This document shows positions 16,651 to 25,021 of a stretch of 64,000 nucleotides of DNA, one piece after another. The translations under genes and the position numbers were made by a program. The DNA is from Arthrobacter ipis (GTDB taxonomy: Bacteria > Actinomycetota > Actinomycetes > Actinomycetales > Micrococcaceae). The stretch covers positions 976,093 to 1,040,092 of the forward strand of contig NZ_JAAOXD010000001.1 in the NCBI RefSeq assembly GCF_014694315.1, written 5' to 3'. The notes under the pieces are model-generated. The model was not told the origin of the DNA, did not search any database, and saw only the letters and a list, made by a program, of their open reading frames with translations. Every line of letters begins with the position of its first letter. Position 1 is the stretch's first letter.

Positions 16651-17289
16651 TTAAGGAAGACTGTCGCCAGGTCCTGGCAGTAACTGCCCGTTCCTGATCT
16701 GCGACGGTCCGAACTCCACCGTGAGCGGACGGATTTCCCAGGAGTCGCTTCGTTCCCGTGAACGGCCCTTCTCTGGGTTGCCCTGCCCTGACTGCCCCTG
16801 TGACTTCGGCTTGCCCACGGCAACGTGGGGACGCCACCGCGGATACCTGTAGCCCAGGGCGCGGGAACTGAGGATGAAGTCATCGGGGTTGTCCACCAGC
16901 AGGTCATCCAGCAGCTCATGGAGGGCCTGGACGAGGGAGACCTGAAAGTCCCGCACGCCTTGGGGCACGTCCACGTCGAGCCCGGACACCCTGCCGCCGC
17001 CCAGCAGAACCAGTCGCTCGGCCGTTCCGGAGAAGCCCTCCAGCACGGGCAGCGCGCGCAACCAGTCTGCAGTCTTGACGACGGCCGCGGCAGGATCCGT
17101 CGCGCCCTTGGTCCATTCAGCAACGTCGGCCGCGAAGTCCTCCAGTATGCCAATGTGAAGCAGGGTCATGTGCAGGCCCTGCGGCCTGCGCAGCCCGTCC
17201 GCGTAGGCGGCGAGCTGTTCGTAGTCTGCCGGTTTGGTGCCGACGCCGAGCACCGGGACCTGAACTGTAATGCGCGGTAGCCTCAGCAT
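16651..17289 (-). CDS. 2'-5' RNA ligase/2H phosphoesterase family protein
   Basis: A 212-residue protein with the two H-x-T/S-type motifs of the 2H phosphoesterase (LigT) superfamily: LHMTLLHIG near residue 41 and RPHVAVGKP near 155, about 115 residues apart. The second motif has Val in place of the usual Thr/Ser, which may alter activity. These enzymes act on 2',3'-cyclic phosphates or 2'-5' linkages in RNA or nucleotides. Start ATG 17289 has a GGGAGG site. The C-terminus (residues 160-185) is charged and Gly/Gln/Lys-rich. It ends convergent with ggt and starts divergent from the DUF222-HNH gene. No partner gene points to its substrate. Confidence 0.75.
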   Translation of the reverse strand: MLRLPRITVQVPVLGVGTKPADYEQLAAYADGLRRPQGLHMTLLHIGILEDFAADVAEWTKGATDPAAAVVKTADWLRALPVLEGFSGTAERLVLLGGGRVSGLDVDVPQGVRDFQVSLVQALHELLDDLLVDNPDDFILSSRALGYRYPRWRPHVAVGKPKSQGQSGQGNPEKGRSRERSDSWEIRPLTVEFGPSQIRNGQLLPGPGDSLP

Positions 17290-17678
17290 CCGGACCTCCC
17301 TGTCCTTGGCCGCCGTCGTGATTGTTCGCCTGTGAATGATGCCATTATGCGCTTCAGGGGGACCCAAAGAATTTTCCAATCCCGTCTCCCGAACCATTGC
17401 TCGGCCTTGCGACGAAAAGAGCCAGGGGGTGAGCCGGGCCGGGTGCCCCTGCCGCAGGGGTCTTCGATCGCTGCCCGATGGTGGTGCTGCCCGGGGGGCT
17501 TTTGGGTGAGCTGTGTGCCCATCTGGGTGGCAGCTCAGGGCGTTCTCAGGGCTGGGAACGCCCTGAGCTGCGACCCGGTTTCCGCTCTGGATTGGATCAA
17601 AAAGACTTTTTTCGATTCGGCCCGCCTGTGGTGCTCTGTCCACCCTTTAATGTCGTAGCCCCACGTCATGCTGTGGGT
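17290..17678. other. Long divergent intergenic region with inverted repeats
   Basis: This 389-base gap separates the 2H phosphoesterase from the DUF222-HNH gene. I see no convincing gene in it. It contains a 7-bp near-contiguous palindrome at 17446-17460 (CCCCTGC, one base, GCAGGGG) and the long hairpin at 17530-17571. A T-rich patch (CTTTTTTC) follows at about 17606. Confidence 0.6.
17530..17571. repeat. Perfect 16-bp inverted repeat (hairpin)
   Basis: The left arm is GCAGCTCAGGGCGTTC (17530-17545), the loop has 10 bases, and the right arm is GAACGCCCTGAGCTGC (17556-17571). All 16 pairs match. It lies upstream of two divergent genes, not behind one, so it is not placed as an ordinary terminator. 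It could be a REP-like element, a protein-binding site or part of the 13E12-type repeat module of the following gene. Confidence 0.85.
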
Positions 17679-19334
17679 ATGGATAACGAGGCAGTTGCGA
17701 AGACGTTGGAGGCCATCGGTGCCTCGGCACTTGCGCTGGCTGCTGAGCTCCGCAGGGCGGGCGATCCGGGTCCGGCCGGCGCGGGTTCGTTGCAGGATGA
17801 GGCGGATCAGTTGGGGGATCAGGCGGAGGCGTGCCTGGACGGTCTTGCTGGGGTGGCCAGGATGGAGGCGCGGCTGGCGGCGGTGAAGGTGAACCTGGCC
17901 GCCGGTTACGCGGGAGCGGAGGAGGCCATGACTCCGCTTGGCACGTCCGCGCAGGACCGCACCGTCCGGCGGATGTCGGTGACTGCTGAGCTGGCTGGCG
18001 CACTGACCGTCAGTGAAGGGTCGGCGGAGCGGTTGCTGGTTGAATCCGCCAAACTCACCAGGGATCTGCCGTTGACGCTCGCCGCGCTGGACTCAGGGAC
18101 TATCTCCTGGCAGCACGCGCGCATCATGTGCGACGAAACGGACGGGCTGGATCCGGAAGCAGCCGCGGGCTTCGAGGCGCACTTCCTGGACCCGGACGCG
18201 CCCGGGTACGCGCGGGGTTGCCCGGCGGGGGAGCTGACCCCGGGCAGGTTCCGGGCCAAGGCACGGTATTGGCGGGAACGGCACCACCCGGTCAGCATCG
18301 AAGCCCGGCACGCCAAGAGTGCGAAGGACCGGCGGCTGGAGTTCGTTCCGGACCGGGACGGCATGGCCTGGTTCTCGGCGTATCTGCCCGCGGACCAGGC
18401 CGCCGGGATCTGGAACGGTACCACCGCCGCCGCGCGCGCCATGCAGGGCCCCACCGAGTCCCGGACCCTGACCCAGCTCCGGGTCGACGCCTTCGCCACG
18501 TGGCTGCTCACAGCGGGCCACCCGGTTGACGGCCCGGCCGCAGAGTCGGTTCCCGCAGACTCTGTGCCGGTCGGTGAGGTGCCGTCTCCCAAGGCGCAGG
18601 TCCTGGTCACCGTTCCGGTGTTCTCGCTACTCGGCCTGTCCGATGAGCCGGCAACACTCGACGGGTACGGGCCGATCCCGCCGTCCATGGCCCGCCGGCT
18701 CGTCGCCGACGGCGCAACATCATTCCGCCGGGTGCTGACCGATCCGCGAGACGGGGCACCGTTGGAGATCGGACGCACCAGCTACCGGCTGACGAAGCCG
18801 ATGCGCCAGTGGTTGCGGCTCCGCGACGCGAAGTGCACATTCCCCAACTGCAACAACCACTCCCTGGACAACGACGCCGACCACATCCTGGCCTGGGCCG
18901 ACGGCGGCGGTACCGGCGTCGCCAATCTCGGCCAGCCCTGCCCGAAACACCACAGACTGAAACACACCACGGCGTGGAGACCGGTCAGCGCCACCCGGGA
19001 CGCACCGCCCGGCTGGATTTCGCCGTCGGGCCGGTCCTATCCGGCCGAGCACCAGGACTGGGAACCACCCAGCTGGCCAGAACCACCACCCGCCCAAGAC
19101 TTGCCGGAACTGTCACCCGGTGAGGACTGGCCGGAGCTGCCGGATCGTCCGGACGTGCCGGACCGGTTCAACGGGTTGGACCGCTACTCGGCCCTGGGCG
19201 GCTACGAGTGCCCCGAGCCTTCAGAACCTCCCGACGACTTTGACGATATTGACTGCCCTGTGGCCCTCGACGGCGTTGAACCACTCCTGCCAGCGGATCC
19301 TTGGCCCTACTGGTCATCATCCACAGCAGCCTAA
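17679..19334 (+). CDS. DUF222/HNH endonuclease domain protein (13E12 repeat family)
   Basis: A 551-residue protein with an alpha-helical DUF222 domain (about residues 10-290) and a C-terminal HNH domain: CTFPNCNNHSLDNDADHILAWADGG then LGQPCPKHHRLKH, giving the Cys pairs and the catalytic His. A Pro/Glu/Asp-rich tail (residues 450-551) follows. Many actinobacteria have numerous copies; in Mycobacterium tuberculosis they form the 13E12 repeat family, one copy of which holds a phage attachment site. Function is not settled; a DNA nicking or homing-like activity is inferred. Start ATG 17679 lacks a clear ribosome binding site. A perfect hairpin lies 108 bases upstream. Confidence 0.87.
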   Translation: MDNEAVAKTLEAIGASALALAAELRRAGDPGPAGAGSLQDEADQLGDQAEACLDGLAGVARMEARLAAVKVNLAAGYAGAEEAMTPLGTSAQDRTVRRMSVTAELAGALTVSEGSAERLLVESAKLTRDLPLTLAALDSGTISWQHARIMCDETDGLDPEAAAGFEAHFLDPDAPGYARGCPAGELTPGRFRAKARYWRERHHPVSIEARHAKSAKDRRLEFVPDRDGMAWFSAYLPADQAAGIWNGTTAAARAMQGPTESRTLTQLRVDAFATWLLTAGHPVDGPAAESVPADSVPVGEVPSPKAQVLVTVPVFSLLGLSDEPATLDGYGPIPPSMARRLVADGATSFRRVLTDPRDGAPLEIGRTSYRLTKPMRQWLRLRDAKCTFPNCNNHSLDNDADHILAWADGGGTGVANLGQPCPKHHRLKHTTAWRPVSATRDAPPGWISPSGRSYPAEHQDWEPPSWPEPPPAQDLPELSPGEDWPELPDRPDVPDRFNGLDRYSALGGYECPEPSEPPDDFDDIDCPVALDGVEPLLPADPWPYWSSSTAA

Positions 19335-19504
19335 GGAGCCACCCGCCTCAAAAGCGTGGCCGCCATCAGGCATGTGGGGCGTGTCCCCACAGACAACCTC
19401 GGCGCCGGTTGCAGCCAAAGTTACTCACAAGTAACGTTGAGTTTACTGATGCCCAGTACCGGCTGTCCGGCCGAGGCATGCCCGTCCCAATGAGGAGCCA
19501 CAGA
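19335..19504. promoter_or_regulatory. Region upstream of the beta-oxidation gene with a palindrome
   Basis: Within this 170-base gap, 19420-19435 is a 16-bp palindrome (GTTACT, CACA, AGTAAC). It lies about 70 bases before the ATG of the fatty-acid oxidation gene. It has the size and symmetry of a TetR- or GntR-type operator; I cannot name the regulator, and none is encoded next to it. Confidence 0.4.
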
Positions 19505-21673
19505 ATGAGCGCCGCAAATTTCCGCAAGCTTGCCGATCTCTTTCCGGATGAGGCGATCACTCATTCCTCGGTGCAGGACATCGAACTCCCTGCCGTAGAA
19601 GGCCACCCCAGCCCGGGCGTCTTGGCCCTGATCACCTTGGACAACGGGCTGGGTCCTTCCAAACCCACGACGCTTGGCCCCAACACCCTCGTTGAACTCG
19701 GCACCGTCCTCGAAGGGCTGCGCGAGCGGGCCGCCGCGGGCGAGATCGCGGCCGTAGCCGTGACGGGCAAGCCGAACTTCTTCGTTGCCGGGGCAGACCT
19801 GTCCGCGGTCACGAAGCTGCAGCAGCGGGAGCATGGCCTGTGGATGGCCCAACTGGGCCACGAGGTCTACGCCATGCTGGCCAGCCTCGGCGTTCCCAGC
19901 TTCGCCTTCATCAACGGAGTGGCCCTTGGCGGCGGACTGGAAATAGCCCTGCAGTCCGCCTACCGCACCGTGTCCACCGGCGCGGGAGCTCTGGCTCTTC
20001 CGGAGGCCTTCCTCGGGCTGGTGCCCGGGTGGGGCGGCGTATACCTTCTGCCGCGGCTGATTGGGCCGGAGAACGCGGTGAAGGTGATGATCGAGAACGC
20101 GCTGAACAACAACCGCACCCTGTCCGGCCCGGAAGCCTTCAAACTGGGCATCGCGGATGCGCTGTTCGAGGCGGAACATTTCCTCGAGCAGTCCGTCGCC
20201 TGGGCTGCGCGTGTTGTCGCCGGCACCGCAGTTTCGGGAGCAGTACCGGAGCGGCCCGCCGCCGTCGATCCCACCGACCCTGCTGTTGCCGCCCGCTGGG
20301 CGGACGCCGTGGCCGCCGGCCGCGCCTACGTCGAAACCAAAACATCCAATGCCTCCCCTGCACCGGCTGAGGTGTTGAACATCATGGCGGCGAACCGCAC
20401 CATGACACAGGCGGAGTCCGCCGCGCTCGAATGCGAAACGCTGGCCAGCCTCATGCAGACCGACGAGTTCCGTGCCACCGTCTATGCCTTCCTGGACCTC
20501 GTGCAGAAACGGGCCAAGCGGCCCGCCGGCGCCCCCGGCCGCGAGCTCGCCCGGCCCGTCACGAAGATCGGCGTGGTGGGCGCCGGCCTCATGGCCAGCC
20601 AGCTCGCCCTGCTGTTCGCGCGCCAGCTCGGCGTGCCCGTGGTCCTGACCGATATCGACCAGGAGCGGGTGGACAAGGGCGTTGGCTACGTCCACAACGA
20701 AGTGGACAAGCTGGTGGCGAAAGACCGGCTCAGCGCCTACGCAGCCACCCAGGCCAAGGCGCTCGTCACAGGATCCGTTTCCAAGGAGCCGTTCGCGGAC
20801 GCCGACTTCGTCATTGAGGCGGTGTTCGAGGAACTCAACGTCAAGAAGCAGGTGTTCGCCGAGCTCGAGGCCATCGTCTCACCGGAGTGCATCCTGGCCA
20901 CAAACACCTCCTCACTGTCCGTGACCGCCATGGCCGCGGACCTGCGGTATCCCGAGCGCCTCGTGGGCTTCCACTTCTTCAATCCCGTGGGCGTCATGCC
21001 GCTGCTCGAAATTGTCCGGGCGCCCAAGACGGACGACGCCGTGCTCGCCACCGCCTTCGAACTCGCCAGGGGCCTGAAAAAGACCGCCGTCCTGGTCAAG
21101 GACGCCCCCGCATTCGTGGTTAACCGCATCCTGCTGCGGCTCATGGGCGAAGTCACAGCCGCCTTCGACGAGGGAACGCCAGCCGACGTTGCGGACGCCG
21201 CGCTGCGCCCCATGGGCCTTCCCATGACGCCGTTCACCCTCCTCGCCATGGTGGGATTGCCCGTTGCCCAGCACGTACAGGAATCCCTCCATGCGGCCTT
21301 CGGCGACCGCTTCCCGGTTTCGCAGAACCTGCAGAAACTCGTCGACAACAAGATCAGATCCCTGTGGTCCACGACAGCGGACGGAGCGCGGGAGATTCCG
21401 GCCGCCACCTCTGCCCTGATGTCCTTCGGCAGCACTCCGTCAACCGCAGAGGACGTGCTGCGCCGGACGCAGGACGCGCTGGCCGAGGAAATCGGGCTGA
21501 TGCTCGAAGAGGGCGTGGTGGCCGGGCCCGAGGACATCGACCTGTGCATGGTCCTGGGCGCCGGCTGGCCGATGTTCCTGGGCGGCATCACCCCCTACCT
21601 CGACAGGGTGGGAGCCTCGGAGCGCGTCAACGGCAGGCGCTTCCTGCCGCCGGGAGTGGCATCCCGTTCCTGA
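19505..21673 (+). CDS. fadJ: Bifunctional enoyl-CoA hydratase/3-hydroxyacyl-CoA dehydrogenase
   Basis: A 722-residue trifunctional-type beta-oxidation alpha subunit. The N-terminal crotonase domain (about 1-290) shows GKPNFFVAGADLSAV and INGVALGGGLEIAL, the oxyanion-hole region. The dehydrogenase domain begins near residue 355 with KIGVVGAGLMASQLALL (NAD-binding) and contains GFHFFNPVGVMPLLEIV with its catalytic His; a C-terminal helical domain ends at GRRFLPP. It catalyses two successive steps of fatty-acid beta-oxidation. ATG 19505 has a GAGGAG site. The usual partner thiolase (fadA) is not adjacent here: upstream is the HNH gene, downstream the ECF cluster. The fadJ/fadB symbol is by function, not by proven orthology. 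Confidence 0.92.
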   Translation: MSAANFRKLADLFPDEAITHSSVQDIELPAVEGHPSPGVLALITLDNGLGPSKPTTLGPNTLVELGTVLEGLRERAAAGEIAAVAVTGKPNFFVAGADLSAVTKLQQREHGLWMAQLGHEVYAMLASLGVPSFAFINGVALGGGLEIALQSAYRTVSTGAGALALPEAFLGLVPGWGGVYLLPRLIGPENAVKVMIENALNNNRTLSGPEAFKLGIADALFEAEHFLEQSVAWAARVVAGTAVSGAVPERPAAVDPTDPAVAARWADAVAAGRAYVETKTSNASPAPAEVLNIMAANRTMTQAESAALECETLASLMQTDEFRATVYAFLDLVQKRAKRPAGAPGRELARPVTKIGVVGAGLMASQLALLFARQLGVPVVLTDIDQERVDKGVGYVHNEVDKLVAKDRLSAYAATQAKALVTGSVSKEPFADADFVIEAVFEELNVKKQVFAELEAIVSPECILATNTSSLSVTAMAADLRYPERLVGFHFFNPVGVMPLLEIVRAPKTDDAVLATAFELARGLKKTAVLVKDAPAFVVNRILLRLMGEVTAAFDEGTPADVADAALRPMGLPMTPFTLLAMVGLPVAQHVQESLHAAFGDRFPVSQNLQKLVDNKIRSLWSTTADGAREIPAATSALMSFGSTPSTAEDVLRRTQDALAEEIGLMLEEGVVAGPEDIDLCMVLGAGWPMFLGGITPYLDRVGASERVNGRRFLPPGVASRS

Positions 21674-21700
21674 CACCGGCCACGGCGGCTCGAGGCGCGG

Positions 21701-23278
21701 TCATAACCGACGAAGCCGGCCGCCCTCCAGCCTGAGCAGCCGGTGCGCGTGCGTCGTGGCGAACCTGAGGTCGTGCGTGACCATCACGACGGCGGCGCCG
21801 CGGCCGGCTGCTGCTGACACGGCGGCCGTGAGCCGCTCCAGGCCACGGGCGTCCAGGGCCACCGTGGGTTCATCCAGCGCGAGCACGGACGGTTCACGCG
21901 TCAGGACTGTGGCAAGGGCCAGCAGCCGCTGGCCTGACGCCGGCAGCTCATGGGGGTGGGCGTTTCCGCTGTCCCCAAGGCCGACGGCGGCCAAGGCTGC
22001 TTTGGCGCGTTCCGGCGCCGCGGTGCCGAAGATGCGGTCCAGCCCGAACAGCACCTCGCGCAGCACCGTGCGCTCGAACAGCTGGTCATGCGGGTGTTGG
22101 AAGAGGAGCCCCAGGCGGCGGGCCACCTGCCCTGTAGGTACACCGGCAATGGACTCGTCCGCCACGCGGACGTCACCTCGAAGCGGCCGGTGGAGGCCGT
22201 TGAGGAGCCGGAGCAACGTGGACTTGCCGGCACCGTTGGGCCCGGTAATGGCCACGATTTCCCCAGGCATCACCTGCAGGTCCACGTCCTCCAGAAGCAG
22301 GCTTTCGTCCGTAGGCGCGTTGCGGGTCCGTCCCCCGAACCCGAAGGCCACACCTGACAACTCCAAAGCCGCTTGAGTTCTAGCGGCAGTGGCTCCAACT
22401 GCAGCCCCCGCCACGGGAAGCGTCAACACCGGAGGCGGGGCCGGAGTCGGATCAGGATGCTGCTCAGGGGACGTAATGACGACGCCGGATTCGGCCAGCG
22501 CGCCTCCCTCAAGAATCCGGACGGGCTGTCCCGCGGCCGTCTCCTGCCCATCCTTCAGTACCAGCCAGCGCTCCGCCGCGCGGGTCAGCGCGTCGGCGTG
22601 CTGGCTCAGCACCACAATGGCGGTCCCCCGGGCCAGCTCCGCATGGACCAGCTCCACAACGGTCCGGATACCTGCCTGGTCGAGGGACTCGAGCGGCTCG
22701 TCGAGAATCAGGACGCCGGGACCGTCCACCACCGCGCAGCCCACGGCCAAACGGCGGAGCTCGCCGCCGGACAGCGTTGCGGGATCCCGCCGCAGGAGCC
22801 CGTCGAGTCCGGTCCGGCGGGCAATATCGGCGACGGTCAGCATCATATCGGCGCGGAGAACACCCCGGTTTTCCAGGCTGAAGGCGAGCTCCTCCTCCAC
22901 GGTTCCGCGGACCGCCGACAGCATCGAGGCGGCGTCCTGAGGGACGTAGCCGACGTGCCGCGCCCACGCCCCCGGGTCAATCCGCGGATCATCGGGCGCT
23001 CCGGCAAAGCGGAGCGGGCTGCTGCCCTCCGGATGCCCGGCGACCTCCAGCTGTAGGCTTCCCGCCAGCGTTCCGTCCCGGCCGCCGAGCAGCCAGGCAC
23101 CAAGGATGCGTCCCAGCGTTGACTTGCCGCTGCCGGATCCGCCGACCACCGCCGTCAGCGTGCCGGGCGAGGCTGCTACCTCCACGCCGCGAAGCGCGGG
23201 GCCGGGATCGCCGTGGTACGAAAATGAGGCGACGGAGGCCAGCAGCGTGGTTGCGGCAGTCCTGTCCGCGATCATCAC
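21701..23278 (-). CDS. ECF transporter energizing module: two fused ATPase domains (A-A')
   Basis: A 525-residue protein with two ABC ATPase domains in tandem. Domain 1 has GGSGSGKSTLG, signature LSGGELRRLAV and Walker B VLILDEP. Domain 2 (from about residue 305) has GPNGAGKSTLLRLLNG, Walker B VLALDEP and a degenerate signature LPASGQRLLA instead of LSGGQ. That asymmetry is an oddity: only one composite ATP site would have a canonical signature. It is the last gene of the unit S-T-A; its GTG/ATG start overlaps the stop of the T component by four bases (GTGA). It powers import of the substrate bound by the S component at 24080. Fusion of the two ATPases is common in actinobacterial ECF systems. 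Confidence 0.9.
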   Translation of the reverse strand: MMIADRTAATTLLASVASFSYHGDPGPALRGVEVAASPGTLTAVVGGSGSGKSTLGRILGAWLLGGRDGTLAGSLQLEVAGHPEGSSPLRFAGAPDDPRIDPGAWARHVGYVPQDAASMLSAVRGTVEEELAFSLENRGVLRADMMLTVADIARRTGLDGLLRRDPATLSGGELRRLAVGCAVVDGPGVLILDEPLESLDQAGIRTVVELVHAELARGTAIVVLSQHADALTRAAERWLVLKDGQETAAGQPVRILEGGALAESGVVITSPEQHPDPTPAPPPVLTLPVAGAAVGATAARTQAALELSGVAFGFGGRTRNAPTDESLLLEDVDLQVMPGEIVAITGPNGAGKSTLLRLLNGLHRPLRGDVRVADESIAGVPTGQVARRLGLLFQHPHDQLFERTVLREVLFGLDRIFGTAAPERAKAALAAVGLGDSGNAHPHELPASGQRLLALATVLTREPSVLALDEPTVALDARGLERLTAAVSAAAGRGAAVVMVTHDLRFATTHAHRLLRLEGGRLRRL

Positions 23279-24060
23279 GCGCCGCCCACGAACTGAGGGA
23301 AGGCGGACAGTGACCCGGCCGGCAGGGATTCGGCGATGCGCCAGACCACCGCCGCCACAGCGAGCAGGATCGCAAAAACACGGAAGGCCGCCTGCCCGGC
23401 TGAATCGCGGACCTCCGTGTAGCTGGTCCGGGGACCCGTACTCCTGAACCCCCTCGCGTCGAGGGACTGTGCCCGAATGCCGGCGTCGTGAACCAGGCCC
23501 AGCACCAGCGGAACCATCTGCAGCCGGATGGCCGCAACCCGGCTGCCGATCCCCCGTCCCACCACGAGTCCTCGCGACTCCTGCGCCTGGCGGACCTTTT
23601 CCAGCCGCGCGGCCACCAGCGGGGCAAGAAGGAGTGTGGAGGCCAGCACATACCCGACCTGCGGCGGAACACGGCGGGCCGCCAAGGCGGCGACCAGCTC
23701 AGGGATTCTGACGCTGAAGGAAAACACCATCAGCACCAGGACGAAGGCCGCGGTGCGGAGCCCCATTTCCAGGGCGTAGGTCAGCCCCTCGGCCGTGACC
23801 CGGGCAGGGCCCCAGCTGGTTAGCACGGTGCGCCCCTCCGGGAAGAAGAGGCCGTGGATCACCAGCAGCGAAAGCCAGAACGGCACAACGACGGCGGCCG
23901 CGGCCAGGACAACCCGCCGCACGATGCCCGCGGCGGCGGAAAGCAGCACTGCGCCGACTGCCACCGTGAGGGATACCGCCCAACTGGAGGCCGCCGTCGT
24001 AATGACCAAAACTGCGGCGGCGGCCGTCAGCGAAGTCAACGGATTGAGGCGTGCGGCCAC
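23275..24060 (-). CDS. ECF transporter transmembrane (T) component
   Basis: A 261-residue membrane protein of the CbiQ/EcfT family with about five to six hydrophobic segments. The two cytoplasmic coupling motifs that bind the ATPases are visible as AQESRGL near residue 163 and LDARGF near 201 (the Ala/Ser-Arg-Gly motifs). The start is GTG 24060, only 19 bases after the S-component stop; the ribosome binding site is weak, so coupled translation is likely. With the S and A components it forms a dedicated (group I) ECF importer. Confidence 0.88.
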   Translation of the reverse strand: MAARLNPLTSLTAAAAVLVITTAASSWAVSLTVAVGAVLLSAAAGIVRRVVLAAAAVVVPFWLSLLVIHGLFFPEGRTVLTSWGPARVTAEGLTYALEMGLRTAAFVLVLMVFSFSVRIPELVAALAARRVPPQVGYVLASTLLLAPLVAARLEKVRQAQESRGLVVGRGIGSRVAAIRLQMVPLVLGLVHDAGIRAQSLDARGFRSTGPRTSYTEVRDSAGQAAFRVFAILLAVAAVVWRIAESLPAGSLSAFPQFVGGA

Positions 24061-24079
24061 CTGACCAAAGGTTCCGGGC

Positions 24080-24901
24080 TCAGGAATTCCGCGCGGCCGG
24101 CTCCTTGCCGGCCAGGACGCGGAAGCGGCGGACGAAAGGGAACTGGAACGTGGTGCGCCGCGGCAGGGCGTAGACCAGCATGGCGGCGATGGCGAAGACG
24201 ATGGCCTTGTCCATGGGATCCGAGATCAGGGCCTGCTTGGTGATGGCGGCCAGCAGCGTGTCGCCCATGGCGCGGAAGGCACTGACGATGGCACCGGTGC
24301 CCGCCCCGGAGGTGCCGCCGAAGACGAACGCGGCGATAGGCGCGGACACCACCCCGGCGATGATGCCGGTGACGAAGCCGGCAATCGGGGCCAGGTAGAA
24401 CCGGCGGAACAGCCCGTACCGTGCGGCGACGCCGGCCAGGAAGCCGATCAGCGCGGCGCCGGCCGCGAAGGGCAGGACCGTCGGGTTGAAGAACGACCAC
24501 ACGATGCTGCTCAGGGCACCGGTGGCGGCGCCGGCCGCGGGTCCGGCCAGGACGGCGATGAGCACGGTGCCGATGGAGTCGAGGTAGAACGGCAGGCCGC
24601 TGGTGCCCATGAGCTGTCCCAGCACGATGTTCAGGACGAGGGCCACCGGAATGAGCACCACGGTGGACGTGGGCAGGGTGGGGAGCACGCCCACGATCAG
24701 CAGCAGGGCGCCAAGGAGGAAGCCGCCCAGCGCGACGAGCGAGGAAACGCTGCCGAGCCCGCCCGCAATGTCGGCCGGCTGTGTGAGGACCAGGAAGATG
24801 AAGGTGGCGGCGATGGCAGCGGCGCCGAGCAGTTCGAGGAGCCTCCGGCGGCGGACGGCTTTCCGGTCCGTGGGAGGAAGCGTAAGCGACTGCTGTGACA
24901 T
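24080..24901 (-). CDS. ECF transporter substrate-binding (S) component
   Basis: A 273-residue membrane protein with about seven to eight hydrophobic segments. The core LPFYLDSIGTVLIAVLAG and GALSSIVWSFFNP resembles the ECF riboflavin/pyrimidine-type S-component fold, and the N-terminus is cytoplasmic and Arg-rich (residues 12-21). It binds the imported small molecule; the substrate is not known. Upstream lies a nucleoside hydrolase in the same orientation, so a nucleoside, nucleobase or pyrimidine precursor is a reasonable guess. A 120-base leader with three hairpins precedes the ATG 24901, which has an AAGGA site. The next genes are the T and A subunits. Confidence 0.82.
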   Translation of the reverse strand: MSQQSLTLPPTDRKAVRRRRLLELLGAAAIAATFIFLVLTQPADIAGGLGSVSSLVALGGFLLGALLLIVGVLPTLPTSTVVLIPVALVLNIVLGQLMGTSGLPFYLDSIGTVLIAVLAGPAAGAATGALSSIVWSFFNPTVLPFAAGAALIGFLAGVAARYGLFRRFYLAPIAGFVTGIIAGVVSAPIAAFVFGGTSGAGTGAIVSAFRAMGDTLLAAITKQALISDPMDKAIVFAIAAMLVYALPRRTTFQFPFVRRFRVLAGKEPAARNS

Positions 24902-25021
24902 GGTGGATCCTTAGGCTGAAAACGGCGGGTTCCGCACCCGCGGCGTGATCTTCCGCGTGCGCGGAAGCCAGCGCCTATGTCACCTTGGCGCGGCTACCAT
25001 CCTACCGACCCGCGGGCACGG
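24902..25021 (-). promoter_or_regulatory. Structured leader upstream of the ECF transporter genes
   Basis: Between the nucleoside hydrolase stop and the S-component ATG there are three hairpins in a row: GCGCC/GGCGC (24971-24991), CTTCCGCG/CGCGGAAG with a 2-base loop (24950-24967) and GCGGGT/ACCCGC (24925-24941). A ribosome binding site AAGGA follows before the ATG. No T-run follows any hairpin, so a simple terminator is unlikely. It may be a leader RNA that responds to the transported substrate, or an mRNA-stability element. Confidence 0.4.

Noticed and set aside
17332-17658. Open frame of 108 codons in the gap before the HNH gene
   Set aside because: No ribosome binding site, crosses the palindromes, and no similarity I know; treated as non-coding.
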